Assembly: GCF_041381155.1 (NCBI RefSeq)
Contig: NC_091142.1
Location: forward strand, 27,975,963 to 28,039,962
Length of the DNA stretch: 64,000 nucleotides
From: Argopecten irradians
Lineage: Eukaryota > Mollusca > Bivalvia > Pectinida > Pectinidae
Reading direction: 5' to 3'
Numbering within the stretch: position 1 is the stretch's first letter; every line of letters begins with the position of its first letter. The notes under the pieces were generated by a model. That model did not search any database. It saw only the letters and a list, made by a program, of their open reading frames with translations, and was not told where the DNA came from. Shown here one piece after another: positions 24,001-36,400 of the stretch. Position numbers and translations under genes: made by a program.

Positions 24001-26201
24001 TTAAATACAATACAACTCTCCTACTATGTTTTTTAAGTAATAACCATGAAGTTATTGTCCTAAACTTTCTTTGACCTTTCTGTGACCTTTTGATGACCTT
24101 GTCAATGTATTTTCTTGTTGATTTTCTAGGTGCAGCAGCAGACATGGAGATGAATGTGACCATGAATTTCCCGTTTGACTGGAACAACACTGAGTGTTCT
24201 GGGAGTGTCTGTCCTACTGTACATATCCTAACCTGTATTAATCTACAGGCCCCTGCTGCCTTTTTCCCAAGCACACGGTAAGTCTGGTACATGTCCTCAG
24301 TTATATATATTTGTTGCCATTTTTGGTTAACTCAGTATATTAAGGTGCATGTAAGAACCCAAAAGCCAGATTAGTCTGACCACTGTCTAAAAAAGGAAAC
24401 CAGGTGATGTTACGCATGGGTAGATTTCTTGATGAGTATCTATGTTTAAATTTCATATTTATAAAGCCAAACGCCCTGTTTGTGCGCCATATGTATGATA
24501 GCCTTGTGGAAGTTTTCAGTAGTATACTTCAGTGAGATTGTACTCTACCGTGGCATTGCTTTGGTGCTTACACACATAAAAATTAAAAACATACTGCAGC
24601 CTCCCAAAACTCTGCTACTCTGTTATAATTACTGGTCTCAAGAACATGTTGTACATGTATAACCTATCTTCTAACAAACAGTTCATACCTCCTTTATCTA
24701 CAGACAAGTTGGCACATGCTACAGTTACGCAAATGACTCCAGTAATGAAGTGCATACAAAAATGCAGAGTTACCAGGGCAACCAGTTCACCTTGTTACCA
24801 ACAATAGCCTCACAGTGTCTGGACACACCGGTCATCAAGGTCAAGCACAAAGTGGACCCCAGGTTTACAATGATGCTTACTTTGGTAAGTAACTATATCA
24901 TTAGGAAGGGACATGAATAAATATATAGAAAGAATTTTGTAAACAATGCACATTAAACTTCTGTCATACAGTCAATAAGCTTAATAAGACCCTGTAGTAG
25001 GAGTTCAGAATGATCTTCATTTCAGATTTTTTGTCACAATTTTTCGTAAATTAATTGTCTGCAAAAAATATACAAAATATTAATCGCATGCAAAAATAAG
25101 TTTGCTTACTGTATTTGATAATGACTGAATGATAAGAACATTGATGTCTATGTTCTACAATGGAAATTTCAACTACTCTGCTGTTCAGTAGTCTGATGCT
25201 TGTATTCAGGTCAGCACCAAAGGAATTATAGTTTTTCTGATTTAGATACCTGTATCATGGATTCCATGTAATCCCTGCAGTCTGTAATTGTTAATACTTT
25301 AAACCCATCAGGAGGACCGATCCGTCATCAATCTTCACCTGATGCACACAAGCTACTTCCTGTTTGTGATGTTTATCACGCTCTTCTGTTACGCGATCAT
25401 CAAGGGGCGGACAAGCAAGATCAAAACCCACAACTACTCAGAGGTATATCACAGAGCGTTGATGTGTCGGGGAGTGTCTAAGTGATCTTCTAAAGATAAT
25501 TCAGGGTTTGGTGTGTGAAGAGAGAAAAGAGTTACTGTGTAAGAGTAAGGACCTACGTCCAATACATTGGGGAATGTCAGATAAATGTTTACTATTTTGT
25601 TTATTGTTTGTTTGTTTGAGTTTTGACGGCCCATCGACAACTGAGGGCCAATCTACAAGTCATGCATTAGTTTGAAAGCTCCAGATAGAAGATAGATAAT
25701 GAATACATCTAATAGATCAGGATAAGACATAGACAAGTAGGAACTAAAGCGCAGATTGTACATTTTGATTTTATACAAAAAATTGTATGGGATAAAATAG
25801 TTTTGGCTAAAACACATGGGAAAACATTGGAACAATAAAATGTTGAAATGATATGTTGATAAGGTAGGAAAATGTTCATATTTTGTTAGAAATGCTGATT
25901 TATTTTGAGATAATTGATAATATGATTACAGAAAACCTCCAATAGAGAGTCTTATTTGTTTAGTCATGCAGTATGTAAATCAACTCAGTAACTACTGGTA
26001 CATGTAGTTAAAAAAGAATAAAGATCAATTAGGATTTTGTTTTATTCTTTCTAGTTTCTTTCATTTTTACCATGACAAGCATTGTTACATTTTATTAAAG
26101 ACCAACAGGCATGATTTCCTATTGATTTTAGAAAAAGTTTTTTTTTTTTCCCAAGAAATTGCCACGTTCTTTTTACATTGTAGGTGAATTCTTATGCCTG
26201 A
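21014..26201 (+). CDS. TMEM248: TMEM248 orthologue, copy 1, complete coding region
   Basis: Two-pass membrane protein of the TMEM248/TMEM219 family; its molecular role is poorly defined. Coding exons: 21014-21175, 22591-22778, 23318-23433, 24130-24277, 24704-24884, 25312-25443 and 26184-26201 (stop), all GT/AG and in phase, 945 nt, 314 aa, the same length as human TMEM248. Features: SKPPLVIFM leading into TM1 (residues ~17-42); a lumenal domain starting DWNRFL with sequons at N73, N118, N139, N164, N174 and N215 and the family motif GSQIGLSG (149-156); then EDRSVINLHLMHTSYFLFV and TM2 (~278-295) followed by a short basic tail. A second in-frame ATG at 21017 is equally possible. Exon 1 probably extends upstream to an acceptor at 20994. 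The predicted protein is identical to copy 2; two synonymous differences were seen (21037, 23375). Confidence 0.96.
22225..22590 (+). repeat. 84-bp tandem repeat carrying decoy splice acceptors, copy 1 (4 units)
   Basis: Each unit contains ...TTATGTCACAG/GATTGGAATC followed by poly-A and GGAAATCTAGCCAA. Decoy GATT starts lie at 22263, 22345, 22429 and 22515 (the last weak: GGG in place of CAG). The real exon begins ATAG/GATTGGAATCG at 22591. Each unit thus repeats the acceptor and first ten bases of coding exon 2. Read in frame, the units soon hit TAG. Confidence 0.85.
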
Positions 26202-26996
26202 AAAGCTGAGAAGCTAGCAGAGATTGATAGCAGTCGTCCTCTGTACTGTGACTTCTGTATTTAACAACCTTCCAGGTCTGATTGTTGTGATACATACAGC
26301 TGACATCGACATGTGTGGGTGTGTTCTGTGTAAGGCTTCAATTTAATGTTAAACAAATATGTCTGTGATGAAGACTTCTGGCCATATGATTGGCATCCTC
26401 GTAGTGTAAAACCCAACACCACAGATACTCACATTAAAGTGGAATATACATCAGACACCTACCAATAGAAATACTCCAATACTCCTTGTGAGACATAAAA
26501 ACATTAATCTGGAGGAAAAAATTCCCTTTGAGCAAAGCTCGGGATGCATGTCAAACTTTGACCTGAATTTATTTGATATTTAATGAACCAGTCACATAGA
26601 TTTAGAAATCTTTTGTTCTGGGTTTTGTTTCAATGTGTTACCGGCCTCTATAAAGGAACAACGATTGTCTAAGGTAACCTTGGGCTGATTGTGAAACTGA
26701 CTTCTTGATTTAAATATGTGATGCATCACCTTAACTTGGATATATATCCAGTGCAAAGGCTGATTTCTTGTAATCAGCCACCTTCAGTAGTGTTACTGAT
26801 CCCCTTCGTTTGAACTTTTCTTGGCAATGCTACGTACAGACACTTTTATAAAGATACTTGTTGCAACATTTGAATACCAGTATCAGGATCTGTGTGATGG
26901 ACCAGCTTACAGTGCTGACGTGTGTTACACTCAACGCTTAAACATGGACATCTCATGTTTGAGGCCCAGTCCAATTTCAAACAAACTAAATATAAA
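26202..26996 (+). other. TMEM248 3' UTR or downstream sequence, copy 1
   Basis: Non-coding sequence after the stop. No AATAAA-type signal with a convincing context was identified before the 27-bp array, so the transcript end is unknown. Confidence 0.5.
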
Positions 26997-27843
26997 AGTA
27001 AGGATATTCCTTATGCTGAGCGCAGTAAGGATATTCCTTTTATATATGCTCAGCAGAGTAAGGATATTCATTATGCTTAGCAGAGTAAGGATATTCCTTA
27101 TGCTCAGCAGATTAAGGATATTCCTTATGCTGAGAGGAGTAAGGATATTCCTTATGCTCAGGTGAGTAAGGATATTCTTTATGCTCAGCAGAGTAAGGAT
27201 ATTCCTAATGCTGTGCTGAGTAAAGATATTCCTTATGCTTAGCAGAGTAAGGATATTCCTTATGCTCAGCAGAGTAAGGATATTCCTTATGCTCAGCTAA
27301 GTAAGGATATTCCTTATGCTGAGTGAAGTAAGGATATTCCTTATGCTCAGCTAAGCAAGGATATTCCTTATGCTGAGTGAAGTAAGGATATTCCTTATGC
27401 TCAGCAGAGTAAGGATATTCCTAATGCTGAGCGGAGTAAAGATATTCCTAATGCTCAGCTAAGTAAGGATATTCCTAATGCTGAGTGGAGTAAAGATATT
27501 TCTAATTCTCAGCAGAGTAAGGATATTCCTTATGCTCAGCAGAGTAAGGATATTCCTTATGCTGAGTGAAGTAAGGATATTCCTTATGCTCAGCAGAGTA
27601 AGGATATTCCTAATGCTGAGCGGAGTAAAGATATTCCTAATGCTCAGCTAAGTAAGGATATTCCTAATGCTGTGCGGAGTAAAGATATTCCTAATTCTCA
27701 GCGGAGTAAGGATATTCCTAATGCTGAGTGGAGTAAAGATATTTCTAATTCTCAGCAGAGTAAGGATATTCCTTTTGCTCAGCAGAATAAGTATATTCCT
27801 TATGCTCAGCGGAGTAACGATATTCCTTAAGCTGAGCAGAGAT
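26997..27843. repeat. 27-bp minisatellite, about 31 units, copy 1
   Basis: Unit GAGTAAGGATATTCCTTATGCTCAGCA with variants at a few positions (CTCAGC/CTGAGT/CTGTGC, CCTTATG/CCTAATG). A 27-bp unit keeps frames open (SKDIPYAQR-like and VRIFLMLSG-like on plus, IRNILTPLS-like on minus); these are not taken as genes. Confidence 0.95.
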
Positions 27844-29800
27844 AAGATAAACCTTGACATGAATCTGTGTTATATTAACACTATGTATATTGTTATTGTT
27901 GGAAATTATTCTGAAAAGACCTGGACAACTGCCTGAGTGAATCTCGAGGAGATACGTGCAATTTATAGTGCTATTTTTCGGAAATTTTCTTAAGGCATTA
28001 TTATTTCACTAACCAGCAATATTGAGTACAACATATTGTAGTGTTTCTAGATAGTGAGTATTAGTAGTAGTGGGTGTAAAAATGGAGATTAGTATGAACC
28101 TGGTAAATGAAGAAATGCTATTGTAGTGTAATCATACATCCCTTGTACATTTATACACCGGTCACATCATGGTCTACATGTAAGTGTTACAGTTCTGTGT
28201 TTAAATCATATGGGTACAGATATCCTTATATCATCTACATGTATACATATATTCCGAAGGATCAATGTCACTCGTCCTTTTCAATCCACATACACTAGAG
28301 GACCCACATTGGAGTAATGAACAACATTATACTATACACATAGGGTTATTTTGTCAATATCATATTCAATCGTATACACTTTAGGACCAAAAGACTTCCT
28401 ATTTGATCCACATAAGGTTTGATATGAACCATATGTCACACATCTTATTCGATTTATTTGTGATTAAGGACCAACTGTACATGTACTACCCCAATTCTAA
28501 TATAGCTGTGTAGCTATATGTAGAGGATACATATTAACCAATTTCTTCTTGTTATTTTTGTAATCATGCTATGCCCTGCTAAATCACAAAATTGTTATCT
28601 TCTAAAATGCAAGCTGCTATGCAGTGTTCTGCTGATTAAACTGACACATGAATCAGTACAGCTTTACCCACCTTACACATCATATGATGATGTATAAATA
28701 AACTTAGATGGACCCAACAGGAGCCTTAACTCCACAGAGTGATATCCCCCTCAAACATCTTTGTGGAGGAAATTCTATTTGGACCTTTCCGTCGACAATC
28801 TGAGATGATTTTTCAGGCTATAACTCCAAAACCATGCAATGTAGCTGCTTGAAACTTAATGTATATATTGGGCTAGTGTCCTAGCTATGACTTAGCTAGA
28901 ACAGTGTACCTTCCATTTTCAATAGTTTTTCTGTTATCATGAAAACTTAGTCAAAAGTACAAAATTACAATTTCCTTTTGTTTCCGGGCTATAACTCGAA
29001 ACCATTAAAGTTAGCTCCATGAAGCTTTCTGTCCATGTATATGAGGCTAGTGCCATACTTGTGCCTTTTATTTTTGGGGACCTCCCATTTTCAATAGTTT
29101 CTCTGTTTCTACAGAAACACATTCAAATCTGATCTAGGACAACACCAATCTGTGTCTAAGCATTGAATGCATGTAGTAGGTGTACTATTGAGAGGGATAT
29201 TGCCATGCTTTGTAGCACATTGTTGATACAGGTTATGTTGTATGGAAGCAAGTTTAAAGTTTGATCTGACATGCTGAATATTGACGTCTCCATAGCTCAC
29301 AATATTGTAATATTGATTCTAAATACTTTTTCTGATGCTTTAATTCCACAGATATATTCAGTTATTAGCAACTTATGTTCGTGACCTGATAATATTGTCA
29401 CATAAACAAATTTTGTGTTTTATAAATGAAATTGTTTTGCTTGCATTTCATGTGTGTTAATGTTAGACAGTTTGTCGAATTATTGTTTGTGTATTACATA
29501 CATTATAACTAGTTGCTCATTTTGCTGAAAAATTGTGAAATTATTCGTACCGGTACACATGTATATTGTGAAATGTACTCTTAAATGTTCCATGTAAGTT
29601 ATTGTATTTTAGAATTATTTTATAGTGAAATGTATGGAAATAAGTAATGTTTGTTATATGAATGTGTGTCATGTTGAGTTTCTAATACATTAGAATTATC
29701 ATAAAAAAAATTAGGTTTATATAAGCTTTCTTTTCCAGCTAGGGAGAGATATATACTCTTACAGTGAAATTTACTCTAATTCAGGAGTAAATAGTTTAGC
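27844..29800 (+). other. Non-coding, copy 1, with a two-unit ~171-bp direct repeat
   Basis: No gene seen. Around 28800-29110 two diverged units share GGCTATAACTC, CATGTATAT..GGGCTAGTG and CCATTTTCAATAGTTT at ~171-bp spacing. This could be a long 3' UTR. Confidence 0.5.
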
Positions 29801-29802
29801 TG

Positions 29803-30085
29803 GAAAATTCTGTACCAAACAGGGGGAGATAATTTTGTTGGTCAATGCTGGGAAATTCTGTACCAAATAGGGGGAGATAATTTTGTTGGTCAATGCCAGG
29901 AAGTTCTGTACCAAACAATGGGGACATAATTTTGTTGGTCAATGCCAGGAAGTTCTGTACCAAACAGGGGGAGATAATTTTGTTGGTCAATGCTGTGAAG
30001 TTCTGTACCAAACAGGGGGAAATAATTAAGCTGGCTAAAGCTGGGAAATTCAGTCCCATACAGGGGGAGATAATTTTGTTAAAAT
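29803..30085. repeat. 48-bp minisatellite, about 5.5 units, copy 1
   Basis: Unit GGGGGAGATAATTTTGTTGG...GGAAGTTCTGTACCAAACA; starts of GATAATTTT are 48 bp apart. Frames on both strands are repeat artefacts. Confidence 0.92.
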
Positions 30086-31299
30086 ATTTGCAAAACAAAT
30101 CTATATACATCAGAAGGGGATAAACTTACACTAAAAATGTATTATGTCATTTCTGTTCAGTAATATTGGCATTATGCTTTAATATATACCTATATATGAC
30201 TTCCTTTTAAACCTGAAAATGACACTGGCTGATAGACAAAACAAATATATCCAGGTAAAGACTTATCAACTCTTGATAGCTAACAGGACCATCCAACTTC
30301 AATTCCAATACACTGTAATTATTTTATGTAACAGACTGGTAAAAAGTGTTAATGTGTAGACGTAGGAAAGTTTGTGTATTTATATTGTTGGAGAGCATGG
30401 GTGTTAAAAAGTACCAGAGGAAGAGCATGTTTTTGACTTCATCTTTTTTTATGTGTGAATATTTTGTCTGTATTTAATGTAAACATAAAGTAGATAGCAC
30501 TTGTTATTTATAAAAGGTATAAATGTACCGGTAAATACAAATGAATGTAAATTATTTGTCCAGTAAAACTGGCTTATCAGGTTGTCAGTACCAAAATTTA
30601 AAAGGTTCAATAGTCTTGAAAATTAAAGTGAAGTTTTTAAAAATTGAATAAATAATTTTGTAACATCATAGAAATTAAATCCACCTCCTTACCTAAACAA
30701 AAGCCTTTCAATGAAGAGATTTAAAAAAGAATGTTCTGTAACGCTACCACATGTTTTGTGTATAATCAACATCAGCAATAATTTTGAACCTTCTATGTTG
30801 AAATGTGTATTTATAATTGTAACTAATCTGATATCATCTTGAAATTTGTTATTTTGTTCAATGAAATGTTTTGTTGTGCTATAGATTGATGATAGTTTTT
30901 CTTTTTGTTGTGTTCTTAGTATTCTAGATCTTTGTTATACCATTTTGTTAATCCATATAGCTGAAGATAATCCTGGCCCCAATATCATTAATAGTATTTA
31001 AGACTATGACTGATAAGTTTTCCAGCCAGATCTCGGTGAAGTTAATATACTTTTGTGATTCTAATGTTATTTTGGTATACTGCTGATTTAAGATTTCTGT
31101 ACAATAAGATTACAGGTCCGTGTTTTGTATATTTTTTATTTTTTTTTTGGGAGGGGGGGGGGGTGTCCTCTCTTCCACCTTCTAAACCTGCTACTTATGT
31201 CATTAAATGAGAGTGGCTGTTAACAACACATTAAACCAGACAAACCATCTACAAGTATATCATACCAGAATACAAAGTCTGTGTAAATATATTCAAAAT
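30086..31299. other. Intergenic, copy 1, nothing recognised
   Basis: AT-rich non-coding sequence with a poly-T/poly-G patch near 31130-31165. Counterpart of 62365-63579. Confidence 0.45.
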
Positions 31300-31516
31300 T
31301 TGGTTTTATTAGTTTAACGTCCTATTAACAGCCAGGGTCATGTAAGGACGTGCCATGTTTGTTGGTGGAGGAAAGCCGGAGTACCAGGAGAAAAACCACC
31401 GACCAGCGGTCAGTATCTGGCAACTGCTCCACACGGGATTCAAACCCACATCCCAGAGGTTGAGGGCTTGTGGTAATAGGTCGAGACAACTTAACCACTC
31501 GGCCACCGCAGCCCCA
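31300..31516 (-). mobile_element. tRNA-derived SINE (217 bp) with 11-bp target-site duplication, copy 1
   Basis: Flanked by ATATTCAAAAT at 31289-31299 and 31517-31527. Minus strand opens GGGGCTGCGGTGGCCGAGTGGTTAAG (leucine/serine-tRNA-like A box, here summarised) followed by the B-box-like GGGTTTGAATCC. Shared with copy 2, so it predates the duplication. Confidence 0.9.
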
Positions 31517-31720
31517 ATATTCAAAATAAGAAAACATAGGATATTATAGTATCATATGATGATGTAATATGTCATCAAAATATTACATGTTCTTTGAAAT
31601 GGTATTGAAATTTGAAGCAGAAACAGCGCAGAATTTCATAACTGTAGGTACAGTTTATTGTAGTGAATACATTCCAGTCTAGATTTGTTTATTTATAGGC
31701 AAGTATATTAATTGTGATAT

Positions 31721-33422
31721 TATCAGTTTGCATTATAAACCTCCCAATATTTTACTCAATGTAATGGCAAGACTATTAGAAATCCATATTAAATACACAA
31801 TCACGGTCTCAACCATTTTAATTCAAATAACTTTGGCAGCGTGAATTATACTGGCCTATATTTAGGTCATCTGACCTGACAATTTGTAGTATTACAGGTA
31901 ATTTGTAAAAATGTAAATTTCAAAGTTAGTACCACTACTGTTCATTTTATCAGCTCGTCTATGAAAGAGAGAGGGGCAGCTTATGGAATCACTTTGGCAT
32001 CAACGTCGGCATTGATTTAAAGATTAAGCTGCTCGAACAACTCTTGTTTTTCTTAGTTTGATTTTATGTTGGCCAATATATGTCAAGATATCGTCAACTA
32101 CTTAATTAAGTTTAACATAATATGCATTTATCATAAATGTACCATTAATTGTATGTTCGTTTCAGTTCAAATTCATATGAACCAGAATTGAACCTGGTAG
32201 GTTCATTGTGTTATGAATGCATGTTGGTGAAGTTCATCATCTCTACCTAGAGTTATTGTTTCTTGTTCTCGCTTGAATGTTCTCTATCAACGGCAAGAAT
32301 GCTTGACAAGTATTGAACGCCAATCCATTTGATATACACTGTAACGATATTGTACTGATATACAACTAAGTGAAAGTGTTGGTCAGTTTCTAACACAAAA
32401 GGAATATATTTTGCTTATTTTGGTCCACATGTTACATTTTCAGGTTGATATTGATGTTGATAAGAATTGCTACTGTAATTCTGTTGATGATGTCTTTGTT
32501 ACAATATGCAGTATTGTGTGATGACTCAAATTACAAATAAAAGTTAACAGAAAACACTGTCCTGTGTTGTGTCTACTTTGTTGTTAGCATATTCCATACC
32601 AAGGATCTAGTATGGGATCTCAGTGGCCAACTAGTTCACTTGTTCAGACACATCACCACAAGCCCTTTATCTCTGGTTGTGAGCTACTTTGGGCAGATGC
32701 TAGGTACTAGGCATGCAATGACCTTGACCTGATCACCCTACAACTCGACCTTGTCCAAGATATTTTGATTCTCTATACATATGAAGTTTGAAAACATTCC
32801 AATAAAATGAAGGGATTATAGTGTTACCAATGTTTTATTTTTTTCTATAGTGACAATGACTTTGACCTCAACCCAATAACACTGAAAACCAAAGTTTCTC
32901 ACTGTATATATGTGAATTTTTATGACAATCCATGAAAAAATAAAGTAAAGAGAATGCTGAAAATGTTTTTCTAAGTATAATAACATTAACCTTTACTTTA
33001 ACCCCATAACTCAGAAACTCTTGCAAAAATATGTTGATGCTGTATTCATATGTAAAGTTTAATGAACATCCATGAAGAAATCATACTTAAAGTGCTGAGT
33101 AAGTGATCTTTGACTTGAAGACCCTGCACTTGAACTTGCCAAAGACATTTTAATTCTCTCTATGAACAAATGTATATACATATAAATTTCATGAAAAATA
33201 AAGCTGTGAGATTGTCGAGTATGTTGTTCTAAATATAGTTACAGTGAACTTGACCTTGTAAACCTGAAAATACATGTCTAGTTTAATGGTAATTGATGAA
33301 AATATGGAACCATCAGAGCTCTGACAAACCTTATATGTACAGACAGATGAAGATGTCCCTTCCAATGTCACCAGCAGGGAACTTAAAATGAAAACAAGCA
33401 AACAAATTTTTAGCAGTTTTCT
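31721..33422. other. Intergenic, with a diverged tandem repeat at 32690-33400
   Basis: No gene recognised. 32690-33400 repeats blocks such as TGACCTTGACC / TTTGACCTCAACCC, ATATGAAGTTT and CCATGAAAAAATAAAG at roughly 110-120-bp spacing. If the tandem model is right, this lies inside the duplicated unit. Confidence 0.5.
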
Positions 33423-36400
33423 TTAATTTTCTGCTTTTTTCTTTTTCTTCTTTTTCTTATGTTTACTTTTTGACACACTTTCTTGTATACAGCCCTTAGA
33501 AGCTGTTTGATCGCAAACTTTAGCCTCTAAATTTGACTCCAAATCTTTTCCATTTTGTAGAATGTTCACTGTTGTAGCTTTTATAACAGTTGATTGGTTG
33601 TCCTGGGAACCAATGGAAACCTTGCTTTGTTTGATTATAAAATCATGTGACACTGCAGCAGCAGCCAATCTTTCGTCTTCTGATGAACTGAAGTAGAGAA
33701 CACCATCAATTACTATTGGTCCCATTATTAATTTGAGTTAATAATTAATAATTACATGTAATATAATCTCAAAGACTACCTATCAATCATGAAAAGGGAG
33801 GTAACTCAATATACTCGCAATATGCTGCTCTGAATCTATATACCATGAACAATTTATGTGAAATCTACGTGTAAAGTGCAAACCATATTTCAAGACATTC
33901 CTGTAATAAATAATTGCATTTTACTGTAGTCCCTTCTTGCAAATACTTAATAACATTGTACAGCTGTATTGTATTTTACAAAAATAAATAAAATGCATGA
34001 AGTAATTGAAAACCTAAAAGATTCACTGTGGCAGTGCTCCACTAGGACCCACAGATTCTATTTTACACCAGGCAGAAAAGTATAGTGGGCCGATACATAT
34101 ATCCGTTCTAAGGTTAACTCACCAGTCACTACTGCTCTCAGGGGCTCTTTTCTTTTGGACTTGCTTCCTTTGTATTGGAATATCTTCTGGATTACAATCT
34201 GTCTTTAAACGATGACTTGACCCCACACACAGCCTTATGCCTATTATACCAAACGGTGTAGAAATAGACAGCTTCTTAAAGTTACAGTTGGTAGAGTATG
34301 TTTTTAGTTAAATCTCTATTAATTAATTTCTTCAATTATATTGGTAAGTATCACTGACAGTATTTCCAACCAATTCAGAAGAAAAGCAGACTCTTACATA
34401 TGCTCTTAAAACTTGCTGTGTTTTTAGCCTGATTTCTCCTAACAAAGTATCACACAAAACTTCATTTATCGCCTCATGTAAGTTATATTAAAATCTATGA
34501 CTAATATGTCCATTTTTACTTCAGAAATTGATGGAGAAATAACATCCTCGATACTCCCGGGGTTATATCAATTACATCATATCCATCCCTAGGTTATCTC
34601 AATGAGGCAGTCCAAGAGAAAACAAGAGATCCCAGAGGGATCTTGGCGCCCACCAAAGAATGATCTATGTCTGACAATGGAAAGAGGGATCTTTTCTCTG
34701 CTTTTCAAACTTTTTTCAAACATACTACATATAAAATTTGAGACAGATCACTTCAGTACTTTTTTAGAAAAAGTGTTTACAAATTCCAACTATCATAATA
34801 CAAGATGGCCATCTTCTTCACTGATGTGTCCCAAAATGCATTATGCACAGCTAGGGCCCTAGGGGAACCTGCACATGAAATTTGAGACAGATCCCTTCAG
34901 TGCTTTCTAAGAAATAACTGTAACAAACTTCAATAATCAAAATCCAAGATGGCGGCCTGTCGGCCATCTTGGCCACCGTTCGGGTCCCAAAAATGTAAAT
35001 ATGCAAAACTAAGGCCCTAGGGGAACCTAGATATGAAATTAGAGAGAGATCTCTTCAGTACTTTTTGTGAAATAGTGGTAACAAACTTCAACTATCAAAA
35101 TCCAAGATGGCGACCTGTCAGACATCTTGCTGACCAATCACTTCCAAAACGCAATATGTACAACTAGGCCCCTAGGGGAACCTACATATGAAATTTGAGA
35201 ATGATTCCTTCAGTAGTTTCTGAGAAATTGTGATGACAAACTTTAACTATCAAAATCCAAGATGGTGGCTTGGTGGCCATTTTGTTGACCGATCGGTCCC
35301 AAAATCCAATATGCACATCTAGGCCCCTAAGGGAACCTGCATATCAAATTTGAGAATGATCCCTTGAGTACTGTCTGAGAAATAGTGATAACAAACTTCA
35401 ACTATCGAAATCCAAGATGGCTGTCTGTCAGCCATCTTATTGATCAATCAGTCCTAAATATCAATATGCACAACTAGGGCCCTAGGGGAATCTACATATG
35501 AAATTTAGGAATGATCCCTTCAGTACTTTCTGAGAAATAGCAATGACAAACTTTCACTATCAAAATCCCTTCAGTACTTTCTGAGAAATAGCAATGACAA
35601 ACTTTCACTATCAAAATCCAAGATGGCGGCTTGGCGGCCATCTTGTTGACCAATCACTTCCAAAACGCAATCCCTTCCAAAATGCAATATGCACATCTAG
35701 GGCTCTAGGGGAACCTACACATGAAATTTGAGAATGATCCCTTCAGTAGTTTCTGAGAAATGGAGATGGCAAGAATTGTTAACGGACGGAAGGACGGACG
35801 ACCATGGACGAAAAGCAATTTGAATAGCCCACCATCTGATGATGGTGGGCTAAAAAATTGACCAAACACGGACCTGCAGAGACTTCCTTTGAAAATTACA
35901 GAGAGAGTGCCAGTCGACTTCAAAGCAACAAAGTTAACCACAGTTCCGTTATACAATAGATTTGATGTACATCAAAGTCAAGGATACTAAAAATTACCTA
36001 TGTCGACATTGTTATCTCCAGTTTTACTATGAGATAGTCCAGGGGTGGATATAATGTCAGTGATCGTAATCCCTGGTGTATCGAGGATGAGAAATAAGGG
36101 TTAGATTATAAAACCATACCAGTGTCCTCATAGCTCACAGGTTTCAAGTTTGCATTTTCTGATTGGTGTTCTTCTACCTCACTGCAAATAAATTGAAAGA
36201 ATATTACAAGAATAATTCTTGTGAATGTAAATTACAGTCAAACCTATCTGTAAAGACTGCCCAAGGGACCAAAAATGGTCTCTATAGTCATGAACTTTTT
36301 ACACAAAGGTTAAATTGTTGAAATGGACTATCTGAGTTCATGAGAAAGTGATCTCTTATTTCAAAAGAAGATAGACAGAAAGACAGAGAGGTGGTCTTAA

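Larger units (their letters stand above)
10642..31720 (+). repeat. Segmental duplication, copy 1 (visible homologous part)
   Basis: Sequence from 10642 on is repeated in the same orientation from 44721 to the window end (64000 pairs with 31720). It includes introns, MITEs, SINEs and satellites. Identity is lost abruptly left of 10642. Length differs (21.08 kb versus 19.28 kb), mainly from the copy-1 SINE/hAT insertion at 17384-18632 and a shorter 23-bp satellite in copy 2. Homology may run on to 44720 if the unit is a head-to-tail tandem. Confidence 0.95.

Noticed and set aside
23960..24292. 110-aa minus-strand frame
   Set aside because: Antisense shadow of TMEM248 coding exon 4, also in copy 2.
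25444..25485. Read-through past TMEM248 exon 6 giving an alternative C-terminus (VYHRALMCRGVSK)
   Set aside because: A GTATAT donor and a downstream exon encoding VNSYA restore the exact family length of 314 aa. Intron retention is possible but unsupported.
31300..31516. tRNA gene with A and B boxes
   Set aside because: Target-site duplications, repeated copies and a long non-tRNA tail identify a tRNA-derived SINE.
33688..33725. MGPIVIDGVL start for an independent 100-aa gene
   Set aside because: An acceptor at 33688 joins in phase to an upstream exon and restores CUSTOS-like sequence, so these bases are intron.
34602..34862. 86-aa plus-strand frame
   Set aside because: Lies in the stem-loop repeat element; no conserved features, and related repeat units do not keep the frame.
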